Origin: Mycolicibacter icosiumassiliensis
GTDB taxonomy: Bacteria > Actinomycetota > Actinomycetes > Mycobacteriales > Mycobacteriaceae
Reading direction: 5' to 3'
Assembly: GCF_900078685.2 (NCBI RefSeq)
Contig: NZ_LT546166.1
Span: forward strand, 3,246,995-3,310,994
DNA length: 64,000 bases
Below, piece after piece: positions 56,634-64,000 of this stretch (position 1 is its first letter; every line of letters starts with the position of its first letter). The translations under genes were made by a program, and so were the position numbers. Under the pieces are notes generated by a model, which was not told where the DNA came from, ran no database searches, and saw only the letters and a program-made list of their open reading frames with translations.

Positions 56634-58045
56634 GCCGGGTCCTTCCCGAACAGCGAGCGAGCCGCACCGGCGGTGACCACCGATCCGGTGATCACGATGC
56701 CAGCTCCCGAAGCTTCTCCCTCGGAGTCGTATTCGTCGACCAGCGCCGTAGCGGTGTCGATCGCGTCTTCCAGCGTTTCGGTGGTGACCACCCGGTCGTC
56801 ACCGAACCACCGTGCCGCTGCCACGGTTAGCGTCTCGACATCCAGCGCACGCGGAGAACCATTGTTGGTCACCACAATTCGATCGAACGCCGGCTCCAGC
56901 GCCGCCAGAATTCCATCCACATCCTTGTCACCCATCACGCTGACCACACCGATCAGGTACCGGAAGTCGAAATCCTCGGCCAGGGCCTGGGCCAGCACGG
57001 CGGCACCGGCCGGGTTGTGCGCGGCGTCGATGAACACCGTGGGCGAACTGCGCATCCGCTCCAGCCGGCCGGGGCTGCGCACAGCGGCGAAGCCTGCCCG
57101 AACGGTCTCGATATCGAGCTGACGCTCGGCGCCGGCGCCGAAGAACGCCTCCACCGCCGCCAGCGCCAGCACTGCGTTGTGGGCCTGGTGCTCGCCGTGC
57201 AACGGCAGAAAGATGTCGGAGTACACCCCGCCCAGGCCCTGTAGTTCCAGCACCTGCCCGCCAACCGCGAGTTGGCGACTGCGCACCGCGAACTCCGAGG
57301 TCTCCCGCGCCACCGCGGCGTCGGCGCGCACCGACTGCGCCAGCAACACCTCCATCACCTCGGGTACCTGGCGGGCGATCACCGCCACGGTGTCGACCAG
57401 TTCGTCCGACGAGCGATGAATGATGCCGGCCTTCTCCGCAGCGATCCCGGCGATGTCGTCACCGAGATAGTCGACGTGGTCGATGCCGATCGGGGTGATC
57501 ACGGCGACCGGAGCATCCACGACGTTGGTGGCGTCCCAGCGACCGCCCATGCCGACTTCCACAATGGCGACATCGACTGGGGCGTCGGCGAACGCCGCGA
57601 ACGCCATCCCGGTGAGCACCTCGAACTTGCTCATCGCCGGTCCCCCGTCAGCCTGCGAGGACGCATCGACCATCTGCACGAAGGGCTCGATCTCGGCGTA
57701 GGTCTCCACATACCGCGCCGGGCTGATCGGCTGGCCGTCGATCGCAATGCGCTCGACCGCCGACTGCAGATGCGGGCTGGTGGTGCGCCCGGTACGGCGG
57801 CTGAACGCGGTCAGCAGCGCGTCGATCATCCGTACCACCGAGGTTTTGCCGTTGGTGCCGGCGACGTGGATGGACGGATAGCTGCGCTGCGGCGAGCCGA
57901 GCAGTTCCAGCAGCGCGTTGATGCGGGTCAGGCTCGGTTCGATCTTGGTCTCGCCCCAACGCTGATCTAGCAGGTGCTCAACCTGGAGCAGTGCCGCGAT
58001 CTCGTCCGGGGTGGGCTCCGTGGTGCCGATCGGCTGATCGGTCAC
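56630..58045 (-). CDS. folC: folylpolyglutamate synthase / dihydrofolate synthase
   Basis: This enzyme adds glutamate to folates. In 471 residues the Mur-ligase-type ATP site is [14 protein letters not shown] (about 62-75). [13 protein letters not shown] is the omega-loop region, [13 protein letters not shown] follows, and [11 protein letters not shown] lies in the C-terminal domain. GTG 58045 overlaps the valS stop by 4 bases. The valS-folC order is conserved in mycobacteria. Confidence 0.94.
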   Translation of the reverse strand: MTDQPIGTTEPTPDEIAALLQVEHLLDQRWGETKIEPSLTRINALLELLGSPQRSYPSIHVAGTNGKTSVVRMIDALLTAFSRRTGRTTSPHLQSAVERIAIDGQPISPARYVETYAEIEPFVQMVDASSQADGGPAMSKFEVLTGMAFAAFADAPVDVAIVEVGMGGRWDATNVVDAPVAVITPIGIDHVDYLGDDIAGIAAEKAGIIHRSSDELVDTVAVIARQVPEVMEVLLAQSVRADAAVARETSEFAVRSRQLAVGGQVLELQGLGGVYSDIFLPLHGEHQAHNAVLALAAVEAFFGAGAERQLDIETVRAGFAAVRSPGRLERMRSSPTVFIDAAHNPAGAAVLAQALAEDFDFRYLIGVVSVMGDKDVDGILAALEPAFDRIVVTNNGSPRALDVETLTVAAARWFGDDRVVTTETLEDAIDTATALVDEYDSEGEASGAGIVITGSVVTAGAARSLFGKDPA

Positions 58046-60681
58046 GTCAGGCCTGCCAGACGCGCGGTGATCCGCTCCACCTCGTCGCTGGCCAACTGCT
58101 GGCGACCGCGGATCTTGTCGACCACCGCATCGGGCGCCTTGGCCAGGAACGCCTCATTGCCCAGTTTCGCCGAGGTGGTCTCGAACTCCTTGCGCGCGGT
58201 GGCCAGGTCTTTCTCCAGCCGTCGGCGCTCGGCTTCGACGTCGACGGTGCCGGAGGTGTCCAGTTCGACAACGACGGTGCCGTGCCCCAAGCGCACCTCC
58301 ACGGTGGCCGACGGCGCGAAGTCCTCCCCCGGCTCGGTCAGCCAAGCCTGGGAGGTAACCGCTGCCACCTGGGTGGCCAGGTCGGCATCGTCGATGCCGG
58401 TCAACCGGGCCGGAACCTTCTGCCGGTCACGCAGCCCCTGGTCGCTGCGGAATCGGCGCACTTCGGTCACCAGCTTCTGCATATCGGTGATCCGTTGCGC
58501 GGCAACCTTATCCAGTGCCATGCCCGACGATTCCGGCCAGTCCGCGATCACCAGCGACTCCGCGCCGGTGAGCTCCTGCCACAGCGTCTCGGTGACGAAC
58601 GGGATCACCGGGTGCAACAGTCGCAACAGGTTGTCCAGCACCGCGGCCAGCACGGCGGTGGTGTGGGTCAGCCCCTGCCCCAGCTGGGTCTTGGCCAACT
58701 CCACGTACCAGTCGCAGAACTCGTCCCAGGCGAAGTGGTACAGCGCCTCACAGGCCCGACCGAACTCGTAGCCCTCGAACGCCGAATCCACTTCGGCACG
58801 AACCTCTTCCAGGCGCCCCAGGATCCAGCGGTCGGCGTCGGTCAGCTGCTCGGTCGCCGGCAGCGGCGCCGGCGCGGCGCCGTTCATCAGCGCGAACCGG
58901 GTCGCGTTGAACAGCTTGGTGACGAAGTTGCGGGACGCGCGAGCGTGGTCCTCGCCGATCGACAAGTCACTGCCGGGGCTGGCGCCGCGGGCCAGGGTGA
59001 ACCGCAGGGCGTCGGCGCCGAACGTCTCCACCCAGTCCAGCGGGTCGATCCCGTTGCCGCGCGACTTACTCATCTTGCGGCCGTGCTCGTCGCGGATCAG
59101 ACCGTGCAGGAACACGTTGCGGAACGGAACTTTGGCGTCGGGCAGCGCGGCATCGCCTCCGACGAAGGTGCCGAACATCATCATCCGGGCCACCCAGAAG
59201 AACAGGATGTCGTAGCCGGTCACCAAAACGCTTGTCGGATAGAACTTCTCCAGCTCCGGGGTGGCGTCCGGCCAGCCCATCGTGGAGAACGGCCACAACG
59301 CCGAGGAGAACCAGGTGTCCAGCACGTCGGGGTCCTGCTCCCAGCCCTCCGGCGGGGTCTCATCTGGGCCGACGCAGACCTTTTCACCGTTGGGCCCGTG
59401 CCAGATCGGGATGCGGTGGCCCCACCAGAGCTGGCGGGAGATGCACCAGTCGTGCATGTCGTCGACCCAGCCGAACCAGCGCGGCTCCAGGCTCTTCGGG
59501 TGAATGACGGTGTCGCCGTCTCGGACCGCGTCTCCGGCGGCCTTGGCCAGCGAGGAGACGTCGACCCACCACTGCATGGACAGCCGCGGTTCGATGACCT
59601 CGCCGCTGCGCTCGGAATGCCCGACGCTGTGCAGGTAGGGCCGCTTCTCGGCGACGATGCGGCCTTGCGCGGCCAGCGCTTCGCGCACCGCGACCCGTGC
59701 CTCGAAACGGTCCATACCGTCGAACTGTGTTCCGGTGCCGGTGATCCGGGCGCGTTTGTCCAGGATCGTCGGCATCTCCAGCTGGTGGCGCAGACCGATC
59801 TCGAAGTCATTGGGATCGTGGGCGGGGGTGACTTTGACCGCGCCGGTGCCGAACTCAGGATCGACGTGGGCGTCGGCCACCACAGCGATCTGACGGTCCA
59901 AGAAAGGGTGCGGCAGTGAGCTACCCACCAGGTCGCGGTACCGGTCGTCGTCGGGGTGCACCGCGATCGCGGTGTCGCCGAGCATGGTCTCCAGTCGGGT
60001 GGTGGCCACCACGATATGGGGCTCGGCGTCATCGAGTGAGCCGTAGCGGAACGACACCAGCTCGCCCTCAATGTCGTCGTACTTGACCTCGAGGTCGCTG
60101 ATCGCGGTCTCCAGCACGGGCGACCAGTTGACCAGTCGTTCGGCCTGGTAGATCAACCCAGTGTCGTAGAGCCGCTTGAAGATGGTGCGGACCGCCCGCG
60201 ACAGGCCCTCGTCCATGGTGAAGCGTTCACGGCTCCAGTCCACCCCGTCGCCGAGCCGGCGCATCTGGCTCCCGATGGTGCCGCCGGACTCCCGCTTCCA
60301 GTCCCACACCTTCTCGATGAACAGCTCACGGCCGAAGTCTTCCTTGGTTTTGCCGTCGACGGCGAGTTGGCGTTCCACCACGCTCTGGGTGGCGATGCCG
60401 GCGTGGTCCATGCCCGGCAGCCACAACACCTCGTAGCCCTGCATCCGCTTGCGACGGGTCAGCACGTCCATCAGGGTGTGGTCGAGCGCATGGCCCATGT
60501 GCAGGCTGCCGGTGACGTTCGGCGGGGGCAGCACGATCGAGTAGCCGGGCTTATCGCTGGTGGGATCCGCGGTGAAGTAGCCGGCATCCACCCAACGCTG
60601 GTAGATCGCGTCCTCGACCGCACCCGGCTCCCATGACTTGGGCAGGTGATCGGTGTTGGCGGCGTTGGGAATGTCAGTCAC
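58042..60681 (-). CDS. valS: valyl-tRNA synthetase
   Basis: This class I synthetase charges tRNA-Val. In 879 residues the HIGH-type motif is [11 protein letters not shown] (about 58-68). The editing domain contains [13 protein letters not shown], and the KMSKS motif occurs as [14 protein letters not shown]. Anticodon-binding helices and a C-terminal coiled coil ([20 protein letters not shown]) follow. It starts at GTG 60681 behind a strong terminator, so it begins the valS-folC-DUF4233-ndk run. Confidence 0.97.
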   Translation of the reverse strand: MTDIPNAANTDHLPKSWEPGAVEDAIYQRWVDAGYFTADPTSDKPGYSIVLPPPNVTGSLHMGHALDHTLMDVLTRRKRMQGYEVLWLPGMDHAGIATQSVVERQLAVDGKTKEDFGRELFIEKVWDWKRESGGTIGSQMRRLGDGVDWSRERFTMDEGLSRAVRTIFKRLYDTGLIYQAERLVNWSPVLETAISDLEVKYDDIEGELVSFRYGSLDDAEPHIVVATTRLETMLGDTAIAVHPDDDRYRDLVGSSLPHPFLDRQIAVVADAHVDPEFGTGAVKVTPAHDPNDFEIGLRHQLEMPTILDKRARITGTGTQFDGMDRFEARVAVREALAAQGRIVAEKRPYLHSVGHSERSGEVIEPRLSMQWWVDVSSLAKAAGDAVRDGDTVIHPKSLEPRWFGWVDDMHDWCISRQLWWGHRIPIWHGPNGEKVCVGPDETPPEGWEQDPDVLDTWFSSALWPFSTMGWPDATPELEKFYPTSVLVTGYDILFFWVARMMMFGTFVGGDAALPDAKVPFRNVFLHGLIRDEHGRKMSKSRGNGIDPLDWVETFGADALRFTLARGASPGSDLSIGEDHARASRNFVTKLFNATRFALMNGAAPAPLPATEQLTDADRWILGRLEEVRAEVDSAFEGYEFGRACEALYHFAWDEFCDWYVELAKTQLGQGLTHTTAVLAAVLDNLLRLLHPVIPFVTETLWQELTGAESLVIADWPESSGMALDKVAAQRITDMQKLVTEVRRFRSDQGLRDRQKVPARLTGIDDADLATQVAAVTSQAWLTEPGEDFAPSATVEVRLGHGTVVVELDTSGTVDVEAERRRLEKDLATARKEFETTSAKLGNEAFLAKAPDAVVDKIRGRQQLASDEVERITARLAGLT

Positions 60682-60705
60682 CGGTCAATTCTAGGAATAC
60701 CTGCC

Positions 60706-60761
60706 GAGCAGTCGCGAAAGCCCCCGAATCCGCCGCGATTCGGGGGCTTTGACGACTGCTC
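60706..60761 (-). terminator. very strong two-stage hairpin terminator
   Basis: A 14-bp perfect inner stem, 60717-60730 with 60737-60750 (AAAGCCCCCGAATC and its complement), has a 6-nt loop. It is extended by an outer 9-bp stem, GAGCAGTCG (60706-60714) with CGACTGCTC (60753-60761). It lies 12 bases after the stop of the DUF937 gene and 25 bases before valS, and would stop leftward transcription. Confidence 0.85.
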
Positions 60762-60773
60762 ACGCAGGTAGGG

Positions 60774-61364
60774 CTACTTCTTGCCGCCGAGCAGACCGCC
60801 GAGGATGTCGCCGATGGCGCCGCCGGTCTTGCCGCCGATCATGTTGCCCAGGATGCTGCCCATCGACTGGTTCTTGGCGGCGCCGCCACCGGACATGCCG
60901 CCCAGGATGCTGCCCAGGACGTCACCGAGGCCGCCACCGGAAGCCTGCTCGTGGGCCGGCTCGGCCTTCTGACCGGTCAGTTGCTTGCCGATGTAGGCGA
61001 GCACGATCGGCGCGATGATCGGCAACAGCTTCTGCAGCAGCTCGTTGTTGCCTGCGCCGGCACCCGACAGCGCCGAGGCGACCTGGCTGGTGTCGTTGCC
61101 GCCGAAGATGGTGGAAATCACCTGTTGGCCTTGAGACTGGCTGGCGCCCAGCGCGTTGTCCAGCAGTCCCTGGGCCGCGAAGGTGGCGGCGGTGTTGACG
61201 ATGCTGTCCGCCTGGCCCGGGTCTTGGGCGTGCTCGCTCAACCCGCCGACCAGTACCGGCACCAGGGTACGAATGGTGCTGTCCACTTCACCCGAGTCGG
61301 CGCCGAGCTGGTTGGCGATGTCCTGGATGGGGATCTGAGCGAAGAGATCGTCGAGGCCGGCCAT
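60774..61364 (-). CDS. DUF937-family protein
   Basis: The 196-residue protein begins MAGLDDLFAQIPIQDIANQLG, followed by TLVPVLVGGLSEHAQDP and later NELLQKLLPIIAPIVLAYIGKQL. The C-terminus is glycine-rich with repeats of GxxLGxxLGG (GDVLGSILGGM, GSILGNMIGG, GDILGGLLGG). This is the DUF937 pattern; function is unknown. AAGGTGGAA precedes ATG 61364. It is monocistronic, with its own terminator. Confidence 0.85.
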   Translation of the reverse strand: MAGLDDLFAQIPIQDIANQLGADSGEVDSTIRTLVPVLVGGLSEHAQDPGQADSIVNTAATFAAQGLLDNALGASQSQGQQVISTIFGGNDTSQVASALSGAGAGNNELLQKLLPIIAPIVLAYIGKQLTGQKAEPAHEQASGGGLGDVLGSILGGMSGGGAAKNQSMGSILGNMIGGKTGGAIGDILGGLLGGKK

Positions 61365-61461
61365 GAGATTCCACCTTCGTTGCTGGGTGCTGCTACGGGC
61401 AGCGGTCGAAAACGACACTAGCGGAAAGATCAGTGGCCGGCACCGAACAATGTGAGCCCGA

Positions 61462-62718
61462 TCAGCGCAGTCGGGAGACCTCTAGCGTCACTCCCGCCGC
61501 AGGCAGTCTGGTCAGCAGCACATCGCCCATCGCGGCCGCCGGGGTGAGCACACCGTAGCGGTCCGGCAGAGCGTCGCGGTCCAGTGCCAGCGCCAGCGCG
61601 CACTCGCCCAGCAGCACCGAGGTGGCTTGGTAGCCGGGGTCACCCCGCTGCGCCATGTCCGCCCGGTAGCGAGCTCCGCTGCTGGTGGTCGTGTAGGTCT
61701 CAATGCGGTAGTAGCCGTTCTCGCGGCGGCTGCGGCTGGGGCCGGTACCCGGTTTGGGCAACACCCGTTCCAGCCAGCCGGCCGGCACCAGCCGCAACAA
61801 GTTGCCGCCGACCGCGAAGGTCGCCTTGCCCATCCCAGTGGCCAGTCCCGACAGCGCGGGCGCCGCGGCCGACGAGCCGACGCTCATGTGCTCGGAGTAG
61901 CGGAAACGACGCCCGTAGGCCCAGTCCAGCAGTCCGTTGCTGCGCCGCACGATCCGGGTGTTGACGGGCGCCATAGCGAAGCCTGCGGTCCATATTCCGT
62001 CCAGTTCCGGTGCGATATCGCGGCCCCGCCGCCAGGACAGGTCCGGCTCGGGGCCCAATCGGGGTTCGGCGGACCGATCTGAGCTCAGCGTGTAGGGATC
62101 AAACAGCTGGCGTCGGGCCTTCGGGTCGTCGGCTGCGGCGCTCAGGACCTCGATCATCGTCGCGAGGGTGCCACCGGACGCCCCACCGGAGGCTCCCCGC
62201 ATCACGAAATCGGTGTCAAGCAGGTCGCCGGCGCCATCGTCGCGGGCCGCCCGATACAGGGCGTACACACTCATGTCCGACGGAAGGGAGTCGAAACCGC
62301 AGGCGTGCACGATTCGGGCCCGGTTTTCGGCGGCCTGCTTGTGGTAGTGATCGATGCTCTCCCGCACGAACAGGGTCTCGCCGGTGAGGTCGACGTAATC
62401 GGTGCCCGCCGCGGCGCAGGCCGCGACCAGGGGCATTCCATAACGGAGGTAGGGGCCGACGGTGGTGATCACCACCCGGGCGCGGGCCGCCATCGCCTCC
62501 AGGGTTGCGGGCTGGTCGGCGTCGGCCACCACGATCGGCCAGTCTTGGGCTCGCGATCCGAGACCGTCGCGGACCTCGCGCAACCGTTCCGCCGAGCGGC
62601 CGGCCAGCCCGATCCGGGCTTCGCCGCCGGCGCGGGCCAAGTACTGGGCGGTCAGCTTCCCTGCGAAACCGGTGGCTCCATAGAGGATGAGGTCGAGTTC
62701 ACGGGGCGTGTCAGGCAC
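61462..62718 (-). CDS. saccharopine-dehydrogenase-like trans enoyl reductase (Rv2449c type)
   Basis: In 418 residues the Rossmann fold is LILYGATGFAGKLTAQYLA (about 9-27). VVITTVGPYLRYGMPLVAACAAAGTDYVDLTGE in outline and HACGFDSLPSD follow. The family includes the trans-acting enoyl reductases of mycobacterial lipid synthesis, but there is no PKS or lipid operon here, so the substrate is unknown. It starts at GTG 62718, with no membrane segment certain. It lies beside rpf as in M. tuberculosis. Confidence 0.85.
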   Translation of the reverse strand: MPDTPRELDLILYGATGFAGKLTAQYLARAGGEARIGLAGRSAERLREVRDGLGSRAQDWPIVVADADQPATLEAMAARARVVITTVGPYLRYGMPLVAACAAAGTDYVDLTGETLFVRESIDHYHKQAAENRARIVHACGFDSLPSDMSVYALYRAARDDGAGDLLDTDFVMRGASGGASGGTLATMIEVLSAAADDPKARRQLFDPYTLSSDRSAEPRLGPEPDLSWRRGRDIAPELDGIWTAGFAMAPVNTRIVRRSNGLLDWAYGRRFRYSEHMSVGSSAAAPALSGLATGMGKATFAVGGNLLRLVPAGWLERVLPKPGTGPSRSRRENGYYRIETYTTTSSGARYRADMAQRGDPGYQATSVLLGECALALALDRDALPDRYGVLTPAAAMGDVLLTRLPAAGVTLEVSRLR

Positions 62719-62760
62719 GCGCCCGACGCTACTCGCCGGCCGGGGCCCATTACGGGCGGC

Positions 62761-62791
62761 GACGGCGGCGGGCTGCCCGCCCGCCGCCGTC
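62761..62791 (-). terminator. hairpin terminator after rpf
   Basis: GACGGCGGCGGGC (62761-62773) pairs perfectly with GCCCGCCGCCGTC (62779-62791) across a 5-nt loop. The hairpin lies about 20 bases after the rpf stop on the minus strand. There is no T run, which is common in mycobacteria. It separates rpf from the downstream reductase gene. Confidence 0.7.
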
Positions 62792-62810
62792 GATAGCGCT
62801 AGAGAGATGT

Positions 62811-63485
<675 letters not shown>

Positions 63486-64000
63486 TTGGGCGTCCTGCCG
63501 ACACGGCAGCGTGCGCCGGCGAGCGTGAGTCAGATCACCAGGTTTTTGTGGGCTGGACCACTGGAAATGAGGAGATTTGAAGTCGGCCTGCCGTCCGCCG
63601 TGCCGCAAATCGCCCGCTACAGGGGCCTCAGCAGCATCAACTGCCTCAATCGTCGCAGGTCATCCGGCCGGCATTGTCCGAAGCGCCTCAAGCAGGCAAT
63701 AGACCCAGGACCGCCGAACCGGCAGGTAATTGACCAGGCGGAAGCAACGTTGCAATCCGGCCCGCCGCAACATTCACGGCCGACCCAGGCCCCGAACCAA
63801 TTACCTTGCGCTACAAGCATTTCCGGCCAACCCCAACGCGGCGACCACGTGACAAATACCATGTGGCGCCAATAATCTTTGTATCTCTTGCAGATAATAC
63901 GACGATTTATTTCATTATCCGCACCCACTGAAATGTGCTTTTTTTACGGCCAAAACCTGGCTTTGCTGCTATGCGCCTCAGGCCAGGCCGGCGAGATCGT
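63486..64000. other. no supportable gene at right window edge
   Basis: Open frames of about 100-130 codons occur on both strands, but they overlap each other and lack ribosome sites and recognisable motifs. The last 130 bases are clearly A+T-richer than the window average. A gene may begin beyond the edge. Confidence 0.4.

Noticed and set aside
63486..63875. A 129-codon plus-strand frame near the right edge
   Set aside because: No ribosome site, a composition unlike neighbouring genes, and an overlapping minus-strand frame of equal quality.

Overview
The window is 64 kb of high-GC chromosome from a mycobacterium. From about 3.8 kb to 63.1 kb the genes follow, in order and orientation, the Mycobacterium tuberculosis block from the sulfate transporter (Rv2397c) to rpfE (Rv2450c). 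Many genes start with GTG, many overlap by ATGA or GTGA, and mycobacterial genes such as eis, octT, gpgP, lppR, mmpS/mmpL and rpf are present. It is not M. tuberculosis: PE/PPE genes, ahpCD and dctA are missing from their usual places and several accessory genes are inserted. The species cannot be named from the sequence alone.

Region 1 (1-3838) is a variable, gene-poor segment. It holds two paralogous glycine-rich genes, one broken by a single missing base, an unknown hydrophobic protein between them, and decayed pieces of a plasmid/ICE-type gene and an IS3-family transposase. Region 2 (3839-10256) holds the operon subI-cysT-cysW-cysA for sulfate/thiosulfate import, two tiny overlapping membrane-protein genes and a GH15 trehalase. 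Region 3 (10306-20052) holds lppR (broken), lepA (no ordinary start codon before its GTP-binding loop), a secreted protein, a PemK-like protein, a CBS protein, an RNase Z-like hydrolase, rpsT, holA and the DNA-uptake pair comEC/comEA.

Region 4 (20162-29641) is accessory relative to M. tuberculosis except for eis. It holds a two-subunit acyl-CoA dehydrogenase, two lipoproteins, an NAD(P)-binding dehydrogenase and an mmpS-mmpL pair. The mmpL is interrupted by a 53-base insertion whose core is an exact inverted copy of a segment of the same gene about 80 bases further on. Region 5 (29663-42382) holds degV, a translationally coupled run nadD-rsfS-gpgP-octT (NAD synthesis, ribosome silencing, methylglucose lipopolysaccharide synthesis), a methyltransferase, a MoxR/VWA pair, proA, a cNMP-gated MscS-type channel, an adenylate cyclase and a ribokinase.

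Region 6 (42366-49235) holds a tautomerase, a methyltransferase relic, nadE, a sirtuin, an MFS carrier, and a P450 divergent from its likely TetR regulator, with a perfect palindrome between them. Region 7 (49334-63137) is the conserved block proB-obg-rpmA-rplU-rne-ndk-DUF4233-folC-valS, followed by a DUF937 protein, an enoyl-reductase-like protein and a short Rpf. Both rplU and rne are frame-disrupted as written. The density of frame lesions (glycine-rich gene, lppR, mmpL, rplU, rne) means that sequence accuracy must be settled before biology is inferred from the essential ones. I saw no tRNA, rRNA, CRISPR array or intact insertion sequence.
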